A DNA stretch of 64,000 nucleotides from NCBI GenBank assembly GCA_944380305.1, contig CALWHF010000008.1:1-64000 (forward strand), read 5' to 3'. Origin of the DNA: an uncultured Christensenellaceae bacterium. Its GTDB lineage: Bacteria; Bacillota; Clostridia; Christensenellales; UBA3700. How positions within the stretch are numbered: the first letter of the stretch is position 1; each line of letters opens with the position of its first letter. Below, in pieces: positions 47,109 to 55,726 of this stretch. The notes beneath the pieces were generated by a model. It made no database searches, was not told where the DNA came from, and was given only the letters and a program-made list of their open reading frames with translations. The position numbers and the translations under genes are program-made.

Positions 47109-47648
47109 TTATCCCGCATAAGAAAGATCGAGAAGTCCCGCATTGCCGTCCGTACGGCGGTATACCACGTTGACCTTGCCCGTCTTCTCGTTGAGGAAGA
47201 TATAGAAGTCGTGATCGACGAGTTCCATCTCCTCGAGAGCCTCTTCCACGCTGATCTTCTTGAGATCGAGAGTCTTCGTCCTGACGAGCTCGCGCTTTTT
47301 ATCCTGCGCGGGCTGCTGTTCGTATATGCTCGCCTCGTCCACGGCGGTCTGTTTGATCTTCTTGCCGAGCTTCGTGCGGTGCTTTCTGATCTGTCCTTCG
47401 ATTTTGGGGAGCGCGATGTCGATATTGTTGTACATATTGTCGGATACGACCTCGCTCCTGACCATGTTGCCGCCGCCGAAAAAGATAGTGATTTCCATAG
47501 CGTATTTGTCTTTGCCCACTTCTCTGAGAGTTACCACCGCTTTGGCGTCGTCATCGAAATAGCGGGAAAATTTTTCCATTTTCTTCTCGATGATCTCTCT
47601 CAGCCTGTCGCTGACTCTGTAATTTCTTGCATTGATTTCTATACGCAT
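47109..47648 (-). CDS. hpf: Ribosome hibernation promoting factor, long form
   Basis: 179 residues. N-terminal S30AE/YfiA domain (1-105) that plugs the decoding centre, a linker, and the C-terminal dimerisation domain (KTLDLKKISVEEALEEMELVDHDFYIFLNEKTG) that pairs 70S ribosomes into 100S. GGAGG precedes the ATG. Expected to rise in stationary phase or stress. Confidence 0.97.
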   Translation of the reverse strand: MRIEINARNYRVSDRLREIIEKKMEKFSRYFDDDAKAVVTLREVGKDKYAMEITIFFGGGNMVRSEVVSDNMYNNIDIALPKIEGQIRKHRTKLGKKIKQTAVDEASIYEQQPAQDKKRELVRTKTLDLKKISVEEALEEMELVDHDFYIFLNEKTGKVNVVYRRTDGNAGLLDLSYAG

Positions 47649-47699
47649 AATTTGCCTCCTTCGCCCCCGCGTAATCGCGTAGAGCTTTTCCTTGACAAT

Positions 47700-47708
47700 A
47701 TTATAACA
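47700..47708 (-). promoter_or_regulatory. Extended -10 promoter of hpf
   Basis: TGTTATAAT on the minus strand with a weak -35; leader about 45 bases with AAGGAGG. Confidence 0.45.
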
Positions 47709-47819
47709 TACAAAAAAAACAAATAAAAGATGCTTTTCAAATTTTATCGGGCAATTTTATAAATATTTTCATTCGCCTTAGTATTCTCGTGAGTTTTCTC
47801 AAAGCCTTGTTACGGGCAT

Positions 47820-47848
47820 AAAAAAGCCCGCATCGTCGGGCGGGCTTT
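47820..47848 (-). terminator. Terminator of the pst-pho operon
   Basis: AAAGCCCGC pairs with GCGGGCTTT and runs into TTTATG; ten bases after the phoR stop. Confidence 0.9.
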
Positions 47849-47858
47849 ACCGTTGATT

Positions 47859-49550
47859 TCATGAACGCGGCAAAAACACGGTGACGGTCGTTCCCTTTCC
47901 TTCGGTGCTCCGAATATCCAGAGTCCCTCCGTACAACGCGACGACGTGCTTGACTATGGAAAGCCCCAGTCCCGTGCCGCCGGTCTGTTTCGACCTGCTC
48001 TTGTCCACCCGGTAAAATCTTTCGCAAACGAAAGGCAGATGCTCCTCGGCAATGCCTATACCGCCGTCCTCGACTTTTACCGTCGCTCCTTCGTCTGAAT
48101 TCAGCAGCGTTATTTTCACGAATCCGTCCTGTCTGTTGTAATGGACGGCATTGCCTATGACGTTGTTGAAACACTCGTAGAAATTGTGCTCGTCCCCCGT
48201 CGCTACGGCGTCCCCGACCGTTTCGACCGAAAGTCTTTTTGCCGTTATTTCGTCCTTGTACGCCGCAAGCGCGTCTTCGACGACCGCGCCCAGCCGCACC
48301 TCTTCGCGCCTGTTCTCTATTCTTCCCGACTCGAGCTTGCTGATATACAGCATATCCATCACGATATTGTGCAGTCTGACGCTTTCGGTGTGAATGCGCT
48401 TGATATATTTATAGTCGGGCGAATTTTCGTCGGTACGCGACAACAACACTTCGCTTAGTCCCTGCACCGACGTCAACGGCGTCTTGAGCTCGTGCGACGC
48501 GTTTGCGAAAAACACGCTTTTTTGTCTCGCGAGTTCTTTTTCTTTCGTAACGTCGCTGATGAGTATGACTCCGAGTCCGTCGCCGTCGGACTCGAGCGTG
48601 AACACGTTGAAAACCACGTCTCTGTCCCCGCATTCGTACGCAAACGTGACTCTGTCGCTGCCTGCGAGCACGCTTCGGATCTTTTCGAGCAACGCCTCGT
48701 CGTCGATCATATTGATGAGTTTCGCGCCTGAAGGAGCTCTGTTCGTAATCTCTTCGGCGACGTTGTTGCGCAGCACGACGGTCTCTTTTCCGTCCACCAC
48801 GATAAGCCCTTGCGTCATGTTGTATACCACGCTGTCGAGTTTGGCTTTTTCGCGACTGAGAGTGCGGTAATTTTCTTTCAGCGACTCGGCAAGTTCGTTC
48901 AGCTCGCTGATTATCGAAAAATCGAGCGCGTCGGAAGTCTCGCACCTTTTCAGCTTGTAATCTCCGCTGTTCGCGCTGCGGAGCGCGTCTCTGAGCTCGG
49001 TCAGCCTGCCCTCGACCTTTGAAGAGAGATTCTTCGCCAGGACGTACGACAACGCAAATGCGGCAACGAGCGCGATCGCCAGCCATAACAGAGCCATTCC
49101 TCCGAACGACCATATATCGCTCGCGCTTTCGGCGACCCTGAGCACCATCACGCCGTCTGAAGTATCCACCGCGAGCGCGTAATAGTACATATATCTGTTC
49201 AGCGTATCCGAATATCTCCTGACCACCTTGGAACTTCCTGCGAGCGCGGCGGAGATCTCCTCTCTACCCGAGTGGTCGTCCATGTTCTCGCTGTCTCCCT
49301 TAGAGCTGTCGAAAACGACTTTGCCGTTATCGTCCGTTATCGTGACTCTCGCGCTGCCGAAATCCTCTACCGCCGCAAGCGCATCGACGTCGTAGGCGAT
49401 CAGATCGGCAAACGTTTCTGCGTCCTCCACGATCGCGTTTTCTATCCTGCGCTCCTGAACGGCGTAGTACGTCGCTATACCCGAGACGAATATGAGCAAC
49501 GCGGTGATCAGAGAGATCGCGTAACTTTGCAATACTATCTTCTTTTTCAT
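47859..49550 (-). CDS. phoR: Phosphate-regulon sensor histidine kinase
   Basis: 563 residues. Two transmembrane helices (about 8-28 and 150-175) flank an extracytoplasmic domain; HAMP near 180-235; a PAS domain near 245-335; the phospho-acceptor in FFANASHELKTPLTSV; then N box (NVIGNAVHYN), DGGIGI, F box and TGGTGLGLSIVKH. It should phosphorylate the neighbouring PhoP under phosphate control relayed by PhoU and Pst. ATG 49550 overlaps phoP by four bases. Confidence 0.93.
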   Translation of the reverse strand: MKKKIVLQSYAISLITALLIFVSGIATYYAVQERRIENAIVEDAETFADLIAYDVDALAAVEDFGSARVTITDDNGKVVFDSSKGDSENMDDHSGREEISAALAGSSKVVRRYSDTLNRYMYYYALAVDTSDGVMVLRVAESASDIWSFGGMALLWLAIALVAAFALSYVLAKNLSSKVEGRLTELRDALRSANSGDYKLKRCETSDALDFSIISELNELAESLKENYRTLSREKAKLDSVVYNMTQGLIVVDGKETVVLRNNVAEEITNRAPSGAKLINMIDDEALLEKIRSVLAGSDRVTFAYECGDRDVVFNVFTLESDGDGLGVILISDVTKEKELARQKSVFFANASHELKTPLTSVQGLSEVLLSRTDENSPDYKYIKRIHTESVRLHNIVMDMLYISKLESGRIENRREEVRLGAVVEDALAAYKDEITAKRLSVETVGDAVATGDEHNFYECFNNVIGNAVHYNRQDGFVKITLLNSDEGATVKVEDGGIGIAEEHLPFVCERFYRVDKSRSKQTGGTGLGLSIVKHVVALYGGTLDIRSTEGKGTTVTVFLPRS

Positions 49551-50209
49551 TGTTCTATCCTGTAACCGACCCCTCTGACGGTGCGTATCACGTTGGGTGC
49601 GCCCGCCTTGGACAATTTGAGTCTTATTTCGGCGACGTGCATATCGAGAGCTCTGGTCTCTCCCATGAAATTCTCGCCCCATACCTCTCCGAACAATTCC
49701 TCTCTCGGTACCGTCCTTCCGCTTGCAGACAAAAGGTATTCCATAAGTCTGAATTCCTTTAGCGTGAGCCTGAGATCCTCGTTCTTGTAAAGTATCCTGT
49801 AATTGTTCCTGTCTATCTCGAAATCACCCTCTACGCGCACGAAAAGCTTGGCGCGCCTGAGCCCCGCTTTTACTCTCGCAAGCAATTCCATGACCGAAAA
49901 AGGCTTTGCCATATAGTCGTCTGCGCCCTTGTTGAGCCCCTTGACGAAACTCATCTCGTCGGTTTTAGCTGATACGACTATAACGGGTATCCGCTCGTCT
50001 CTCGCGCGTATGTCCGTGATTATGCGGTAGCCGTCCATATCTGGCAACATTATGTCCACGATGACGAGAGAGGGCTTGCGAGAATTGAAAGCCTCGAAAA
50101 AGTCCTTGCCGTTGCCGAAAATGCGCGCTTCGTAAAGCCCGTCGAACGCGCTCTCGTAGACGTCCTGTACGCCTTCGTCGTCTTCTACAATGTAAATCAG
50201 TTCGTTCAT
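49547..50209 (-). CDS. phoP: OmpR-family response regulator of the phosphate regulon
   Basis: 220 residues. Receiver domain with EDDEG acidic pocket, the phosphorylated Asp in VIVDIMLPDMDG (about 51), and Lys in DDYMAKPF; then a C-terminal winged helix (LRLTLKEFRLMEYLL, VRGVGYRIEQ). Four-base overlaps with both phoU and phoR. It likely binds the Pho box upstream of pstS. Confidence 0.94.
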   Translation of the reverse strand: MNELIYIVEDDEGVQDVYESAFDGLYEARIFGNGKDFFEAFNSRKPSLVIVDIMLPDMDGYRIITDIRARDERIPVIVVSAKTDEMSFVKGLNKGADDYMAKPFSVMELLARVKAGLRRAKLFVRVEGDFEIDRNNYRILYKNEDLRLTLKEFRLMEYLLSASGRTVPREELFGEVWGENFMGETRALDMHVAEIRLKLSKAGAPNVIRTVRGVGYRIEQ

Positions 50210-50847
50210 TGGTATTTGCCGTGTATCCCCGTATTCCCGAATTCCGTCCACTCGCAGATATTGACGGCGTGGTCTCCTATGCGCTCGTAATATTTGGCTA
50301 TCATGAGCAGTTCCGCCGCCTTGCCCGCGCATGAAGGATCGAGTTTTATTTCTTCCGTTATCTCCCGACACGCCTCGTCGAAAAGCCCGTCCATTTCGTC
50401 GTCGAGTCTCTGTGTCTTTTCCGCCAGTTCCGCGTCCGCGTTAAGAAGCGAGTTTACCGCGTTCCTGACCATCTTCAGCGCGAGGTCGCCCATGCGGAGT
50501 ATGCTGTTTTCGGTCACCGCGCCGCCGAAAGTCCTCGTGATGCCCGCGATGTCTGCCGCCTGATCGCCTATTCTTTCGACGTCCGTTATCGCTTTGAGTA
50601 TGCACGAAACTTCTCTGAAATCTCTCGCAAACGGTCTGTTTCTCAGAAGAAGCCGCATACAGCCGTTTTCTATGTCGGTTTCGGCTTCGTCTACAAACCT
50701 GTCCCTGTTCACCACGTCCACCGCAGCGACTTTGTCGGGCTTTTTCAGAAGTTCCGTCGCCGCAGCGAGCATGCCTTCCGCCGTTCTGCACATCTTTGCA
50801 AAATCGGCTTTGAGTTCGTTTAGTCTGTTTTCAAGTCCGTTTTCCAT
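50206..50847 (-). CDS. phoU: Phosphate signalling protein PhoU
   Basis: 213 residues, two three-helix bundles each with the metal-binding E(R)xGD pattern (DVERIGDQAADI near 91 and YYERIGDHAVNI near 190). It links Pst transport to PhoR signalling. 56 bp after pstB. Confidence 0.96.
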   Translation of the reverse strand: MENGLENRLNELKADFAKMCRTAEGMLAAATELLKKPDKVAAVDVVNRDRFVDEAETDIENGCMRLLLRNRPFARDFREVSCILKAITDVERIGDQAADIAGITRTFGGAVTENSILRMGDLALKMVRNAVNSLLNADAELAEKTQRLDDEMDGLFDEACREITEEIKLDPSCAGKAAELLMIAKYYERIGDHAVNICEWTEFGNTGIHGKYQ

Positions 50848-50903
50848 ATCTTCTCCGTTTTATTATATCATTTTCGCCCCTGTCGGGCAACTTTCCTTGA
50901 GCA

Positions 50904-51695
50904 TCAACCGAATCTTCCCGTGATATAACGCTCCGTTTGTTCCTTTGCGGGAGCGGAAAAAATCTTCTCGGTAGAGTCGTATTCTATCAGCTCTCCCAGC
51001 AGGAAAAACCCCGTTTTGTCGGATATTCGCGCCGCCTGCTGCATGTTGTGAGTTACCATTATCACGGTCACTTTATCCTTAAGCTCGACGCAAAGCTCCT
51101 CTATCTTGCCTGTCGATATAGGGTCGAGCGCGCTGGTCGGCTCATCCATCAGCAATATCTGCGGCTCGACCGACAATGCGCGGGCTATGCAGAGCCTCTG
51201 TTGCTGTCCGCCCGAAAGCGCGAGCGCGGATTTGTCGAGTCTGTCTTTGAGTTCGTCCCACATCGCGGCGTTTTTCAGCGACCTTTCCACGATCTCGTTG
51301 AGATCCGTCTTGTTCCTTATCCCGTAAAGTTTCGGACCGTAAGTTATATTGTCGTAAACGCTCATAGGGAACGGATTCGGTTTCTGAAACACCATTCCGA
51401 CGTTCTTTCTCAACGCCTGCAAAGTCGTGCCAGGCGCGTATATATCCTTGCCGCCTATCTCGATCCTGCCTTCGATCCTGCATCCTTCGACGAGATCGTT
51501 CATCCTGTCGATACATTTGAGAAGAGTGGATTTTCCGCACCCCGAAGGTCCGATGAACGCCGTTATCTCTCCCTTCGCGACATCCATGTTTATATCTTTG
51601 AGTGCCTGAAAATTGCCGTAATACAGATCGAGATCGCGTATCCTGACTGCAACGTCACCCAGTTCGAATTTTTCTATGCCGTTGTCCTTTCTCAT
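50904..51695 (-). CDS. pstB: Phosphate ABC transporter ATP-binding protein
   Basis: 263 residues. Walker [11 protein letters not shown] loop [13 protein letters not shown], signature [15 protein letters not shown], Walker [14 protein letters not shown] and the switch His (MVTHNMQQA). Energises the fused PstCA permease. ATGA overlap with it. Confidence 0.98.
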   Translation of the reverse strand: MRKDNGIEKFELGDVAVRIRDLDLYYGNFQALKDINMDVAKGEITAFIGPSGCGKSTLLKCIDRMNDLVEGCRIEGRIEIGGKDIYAPGTTLQALRKNVGMVFQKPNPFPMSVYDNITYGPKLYGIRNKTDLNEIVERSLKNAAMWDELKDRLDKSALALSGGQQQRLCIARALSVEPQILLMDEPTSALDPISTGKIEELCVELKDKVTVIMVTHNMQQAARISDKTGFFLLGELIEYDSTEKIFSAPAKEQTERYITGRFG

Positions 51696-53668
51696 GCTTT
51701 TTTCTCCTTTTTGCTCCCTATCGCGAAAACGAGCGCGTTGATAACTACGACCAGCACTATAAGCACCAGTGCCGTCGCGTATGCCTCGTTCATATAAAGT
51801 CCCTCGCTCGCGAACATGTACATCATCACCGCAAAACTGCTGCCGGGAGACGTGATGCCCTTAGGCATATTCTTGACTGATCCCGCTGTCAGGAGCAAGG
51901 CGGCGGATTCGCTGACTATCCTTCCTATGCTCAGCACCGTCGCGGTCAGTATCCCCTTGAGCGCGCACGGCAGGACTATCCTGCCTATCGTGTGTATCTT
52001 GCCCGCGCCGAGCGCGTAACTCGCCTCTCGGTAAGATGCGGGGACGTTGAGCAGGCTCTCCTCGACCGCCCTGACCACGGTCGGAAGTATCATCACCGAA
52101 AGGGTCAGACCGCCCGAAAGCAGACTGTATCCCAGCCCCAGCGCGTCGTTGAACACTATCACGCCGAACAGACCGAAAACTATACTGGGGATCCCCGAAA
52201 GCGTATCGGTAAACAGCCTTATGACAGAAACGAGCCTGCTCCCGCTTTTAGCGTACTCCACGAGATATATCGCGGCGCAGATCCCCACGGGTAGCGATAT
52301 TGCGAGCGCGATGCCTATAAGTGCGCCCGTGCTGACGAATGCGGGTGCGAGAGAGTTCTTGCCCGCTCCCGACTCCCCGAACAGAAAATCTGCGAATCCA
52401 ATCTGCGTAAAAGCGGATACTCCTTTGACCACGATGAATCCTATCAGATAGAATATCGACGCGATCATCAACAGACTTCCCGCTATGCAGAGATATTTCA
52501 GAAAAGCGAAATATCCCGTCTTCGAAACGTACTTTGTTCCCGTATCTTCTCTTTCGCCGCTTATTTTCTTCCGCGCGGAAGACAGCGCGAGCGACGCTCG
52601 GGATACGGCGCAATTCAGTTTCTTCCTTGCTTTTCCCGCAATATTTCCGCATGCGTCCGCCGCCTTGTCGTACACAACGGCAAACGGATAAGCCGCGCAT
52701 TTTGCCGCGTAACTTACCGTTCCGACAAAGCCTGCGGCTCTCTCGGGTTTTGCCGCGCGGAAACGGAATCCCGTTCCGTCTGCCCTTTTACCCGAATTCT
52801 TGACCGCGTAAAGCGCGCCGTTGAGCACCAGAATGAATATCAGCAGTACGAACCCCGTGGCGACCAGCGCGCTCCTGTGCACGCCCGACGCATACGACAT
52901 GTCCATAACGATGTTGCCCGTAAGCGTCATGAATCCCTCGAAAAGCCCCTTGGGAAACTGCACCGTATTGCCTGCGACCATGATGACAGCCATCGTCTCG
53001 CCGACCGCTCTGCCTATACCCAGTCCCAAAGCCGTCAGTATCCCCGACTTTGCGGACGGTACGGCGATCCTGAACACACTCTGCTCCTTTGTCATTCCGA
53101 GCGCGAGCGACCCCTCGAAATACGCGTCGGGCACAGCGAGAAGCGCGTCTTTGGCAAGACTCGCCACGGTGGGAAGTATCATTATGCCCAGCACCAGCGA
53201 GACCGCGAGAATGCCCGTACCGTTGCCGTTCGGGCTTATCCCTGCAAGCGCGGGCACGATCTGTTTCAGGCCGAAATAGCCGTATATCACGCTGGGTATG
53301 CCCGCAAGTATGCTGACAAGTCCGACCATCGCGCCCTTTAGTTTCTTCGGGCAGAAATACACGATGAATACCGCGACCGCCACCCCCAGAGAGCCGCCGA
53401 TCAGCAACGCTCCGCCAGTAGCGACGGTCGAGCCGACGATCATGGGCAGTATCCCGAATTTCTCCGACGCGGGTCCGTCGTATCCCGGTGCCCACGTCGT
53501 TCCGAACAGAAAATTACCCACTCCCGTCTCTCTGAACGCGGGTATGCCCGCATACAGCAGATAACATATTATCGCGGTGACGGACAATACGGCAAAACAC
53601 GCCGCCAGGGCGAAAACCGCCTTGGCAACGTATTCTTTTATGCTTGATTTACTCAACCCGACTTTCAT
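51692..53668 (-). CDS. pstCA: Phosphate ABC permease, PstC-PstA fusion
   Basis: 658 residues, about the sum of both usual permeases. The PstC half (1-295) has the cytoplasmic coupling loop [19 protein letters not shown] and [12 protein letters not shown]; the PstA half (400-658) has [19 protein letters not shown] and [14 protein letters not shown]. About 100 basic, Ala-rich residues join them. The frame is open throughout with no internal ribosome site seen, so one polypeptide is expected. It replaces the two genes normally found between pstS and pstB. Confidence 0.94.
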   Translation of the reverse strand: MKVGLSKSSIKEYVAKAVFALAACFAVLSVTAIICYLLYAGIPAFRETGVGNFLFGTTWAPGYDGPASEKFGILPMIVGSTVATGGALLIGGSLGVAVAVFIVYFCPKKLKGAMVGLVSILAGIPSVIYGYFGLKQIVPALAGISPNGNGTGILAVSLVLGIMILPTVASLAKDALLAVPDAYFEGSLALGMTKEQSVFRIAVPSAKSGILTALGLGIGRAVGETMAVIMVAGNTVQFPKGLFEGFMTLTGNIVMDMSYASGVHRSALVATGFVLLIFILVLNGALYAVKNSGKRADGTGFRFRAAKPERAAGFVGTVSYAAKCAAYPFAVVYDKAADACGNIAGKARKKLNCAVSRASLALSSARKKISGEREDTGTKYVSKTGYFAFLKYLCIAGSLLMIASIFYLIGFIVVKGVSAFTQIGFADFLFGESGAGKNSLAPAFVSTGALIGIALAISLPVGICAAIYLVEYAKSGSRLVSVIRLFTDTLSGIPSIVFGLFGVIVFNDALGLGYSLLSGGLTLSVMILPTVVRAVEESLLNVPASYREASYALGAGKIHTIGRIVLPCALKGILTATVLSIGRIVSESAALLLTAGSVKNMPKGITSPGSSFAVMMYMFASEGLYMNEAYATALVLIVLVVVINALVFAIGSKKEKKA

Positions 53669-53669
53669 A

Positions 53670-54485
53670 TCAGACTATGCAACCGAATTCTCTGATTATC
53701 TCTTTGCCTTCTTCACTCTGTATGAACTCGAGGAACCTCTGTGCCGCGTCGCTGAGCGTCGCGCCTTTCTTAACTGCGAGTACGAAAGGTCTCTGAAGTT
53801 TGTAGGTGCCTGCCTTGATGTTCTCTACGGTAGCCGCCACACCGTCGAGCGAGACCGCCTTGACTCTGTCGTTCAGCGAACCCAGCGATATGTAACCCAT
53901 GACGTTCTTTGCTCCCGCTACTCTCTCGATGACGCTGCCCGTCTGGTCCTGGGTCTCGCCTTTGAGTTCCTTGAGCTCTTTGAGACTGTTGCCCTGCTCG
54001 TTCTTGATAAGCTCGTTGAAACCGTCTCTCGTACCGCTGCCGTTACTGCGGTTGACGGGGGTGTTTACGCTGCCGATCGCGGTGCCGTTTGCGTAAAGAT
54101 CGTAAACCTCTGCGCTCGTCACGTCGGTCAGTTCGCAATCCTTATTGACGATTATCGCTATTCCGTCCTTGCATATCTCGATCGACTCGAGCGTCTCCAG
54201 TTCTTCGCTCTTGAGTGTTCTCGACGACATGCCTATCTCGCACGCGCCTTTCTGAGCGTCGGCTATGCCCTGCGAAGATCCCGAACCGGTGATCTGCACG
54301 GTCACATCCGCATTCTTGGCTTCGAACGCCTCTGCGAGTTTTTCCATGAGCGGCGTGACCGACGTCGATCCCGTCACTATTATTTCGTTGCCGCTACTTC
54401 CTGTACAACCCGCGAATACCGACGCGCAAAGCGCGAGAACGATCACGCATATCGTTGCCGCGGATAAAATTCTTTTTGTCTTCAT
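53670..54485 (-). CDS. pstS: Phosphate-binding lipoprotein
   Basis: 271 residues. Lipoprotein signal with lipobox VFAGC (Cys 27). ITVTGSTSVTPLMEKLAE-type opening, ITGSGSSQGI and RSNGSGTRDGFNEL are the phosphate-binding loops. AAGGAGG before the ATG. First gene of the operon and the target of the Pho box. Cell-surface capture of phosphate. Confidence 0.96.
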   Translation of the reverse strand: MKTKRILSAATICVIVLALCASVFAGCTGSSGNEIIVTGSTSVTPLMEKLAEAFEAKNADVTVQITGSGSSQGIADAQKGACEIGMSSRTLKSEELETLESIEICKDGIAIIVNKDCELTDVTSAEVYDLYANGTAIGSVNTPVNRSNGSGTRDGFNELIKNEQGNSLKELKELKGETQDQTGSVIERVAGAKNVMGYISLGSLNDRVKAVSLDGVAATVENIKAGTYKLQRPFVLAVKKGATLSDAAQRFLEFIQSEEGKEIIREFGCIV

Positions 54486-54515
54486 TTTTTCTGCCTCCTT
54501 TTTGCTTTCAACCGC

Positions 54516-54524
54516 ATTTTAGCA
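54516..54524 (-). promoter_or_regulatory. Extended -10 of the pst promoter
   Basis: TGCTAAAAT, about 30 bp before the pstS start; the -35 position (TAGTTT) is poor, as expected for an activator-dependent promoter. Confidence 0.55.
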
Positions 54525-54552
54525 GATCGTGCGGCGCAAAACTATCTTCATA

Positions 54553-54581
54553 AAGTCAGCAGTCTGTAAGTTTTTTGTAAG
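54553..54581 (-). promoter_or_regulatory. Pho box with three 11-bp direct repeats
   Basis: CTTACAA-AAAA-CTTACAG-ACTG-CTGACTT on the minus strand: three 7-bp half sites with 4-bp spacers, the architecture bound by PhoB/PhoP dimers. It ends just upstream of the -35 position of pstS. Confidence 0.75.
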
Positions 54582-54584
54582 CTT

Positions 54585-54613
54585 AAAAAAAGAAGCCCCC
54601 TGAAGAGGACTTC
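54585..54613 (-). terminator. Terminator of the ZIP gene
   Basis: GAAGTCC and GG-GGCTTC form a stem with small bulges followed by TTTTTTT. Lies between the ZIP stop and the Pho box. Confidence 0.75.
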
Positions 54614-54637
54614 CTTGTCTTTTATTGAGATCTTCGG

Positions 54638-55435
54638 TCAACCCAGCACTACATCGAGTATCATCATCACGACAAAACCTATCATGACGCCCCATGTGCC
54701 CAGGTGCGGATGCTCCTCGAGCTTTGCGTCGGGGATAAGGTCTTCTGCCACGACGAATATCATCGCGCCGCCGGCAAACGCGAGCAGCCACGGCTGAAGT
54801 ACGCTGACGTACGCTGCAAGATAGAAACCGATGACCGCGAATATCGGCTCTACTATTCCGCTGAACGAGCCCAGCAGGAACGCCTTGTGCTTGCTGCCCG
54901 TCAGATTCTTCATGGGGAGAGCCACCGACGCGCCCTCGGGGAAATTCTGAAGTCCGAGACCTATCGCGAGCCCGAGCGCGGAAAGATATGCCGAGTGTTC
55001 GCCGAGAGACGCCGCTGCGCCGAACGCCACGCCCGCCGCGATGCCCTCCGGGATGTTATGTATCGTCACCGCGAGAAAAAGTTTCGTCGTCTTCTGAAAA
55101 TTACTGCGGTGTCCTTCTTCCTTATCCGTACCGAAATGGAAATGCGGTATAACTTTGTCCAAGAATACAAGAAACAGTCCGCCTACGATAAACCCTACCG
55201 CCGCGGGCAGAATGGACAGATATTTGTTGTCGAATATCTCTGCCGCGCCTTCTATCGACGGCAAAAGCAACGACCATATCGTCGCCGCTATCATGACGCC
55301 TGCCGCGAACCCCAAAAACAGAGTGTTGAGCTTTGACGATATTTCTCCTTTGAAGAGATAGACCGTCGCCGCGCCCGCGCAGGTAAACAAAAATATCAAT
55401 GTGAATCCGAGAGCTACAAGCCCCGAGTTGCTCAT
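54638..55435 (-). CDS. ZIP-family metal transporter
   Basis: 265 residues with about eight hydrophobic helices. The metal path is in TIHNIPEGIAAGVAFG (TM4) and GLGLQNFPEGASVALP (TM5), with a short histidine loop (PHFHFGTDKEEGH) between TM3 and TM4. Uptake of zinc or another divalent metal is likely; specificity cannot be read from sequence. GAGGTG five bases before the ATG. Confidence 0.93.
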   Translation of the reverse strand: MSNSGLVALGFTLIFLFTCAGAATVYLFKGEISSKLNTLFLGFAAGVMIAATIWSLLLPSIEGAAEIFDNKYLSILPAAVGFIVGGLFLVFLDKVIPHFHFGTDKEEGHRSNFQKTTKLFLAVTIHNIPEGIAAGVAFGAAASLGEHSAYLSALGLAIGLGLQNFPEGASVALPMKNLTGSKHKAFLLGSFSGIVEPIFAVIGFYLAAYVSVLQPWLLAFAGGAMIFVVAEDLIPDAKLEEHPHLGTWGVMIGFVVMMILDVVLG

Positions 55436-55465
55436 TTTTACACCTCACTGCTCTTTATCGTATTT

Positions 55466-55471
55466 ATTATA
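55466..55471 (-). promoter_or_regulatory. -10 box of the ZIP gene
   Basis: TATAAT about 30 bases before the start, without a good -35. The rest of the interval to the clpC terminator (55472-55680) holds only poorly supported frames. Confidence 0.35.
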
Positions 55472-55680
55472 CTACCCGTTGAGAAAATCCGTATAATATT
55501 TTTGCGCGTTTGAACGAAAAGTTTGTAAATTTTTAATAAAACCGCGTCTTCTCTGACCTCTATTTTCCTCAATCGGACGAATCTGTGCGGATTTTCGGTC
55601 TCGCTCCTTAGCGATAACGCGACATAACGCGTCTTTTCCCGCAACGCGCGACATTCGTCAGCCTTGCGCAACTATAAAGC

Positions 55681-55704
55681 AAAAGCGGCGGATCTCTCCG
55701 CCGC
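55681..55704 (-). terminator. Terminator of the ctsR-clpC operon
   Basis: GCGGCGGA-GAGA-TCCGCCGC followed by TTTTGCTTT, 22 bases after the clpC stop. Confidence 0.88.
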
Positions 55705-55726
55705 CGCATATCGGATTTTCAGATGG

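Noticed and set aside
55438..55671. 77-codon minus-strand frame ending at the ZIP ribosome site
   Set aside because: TTG start without a ribosome site; it covers the clpC-side intergenic space and the ZIP -10 box.
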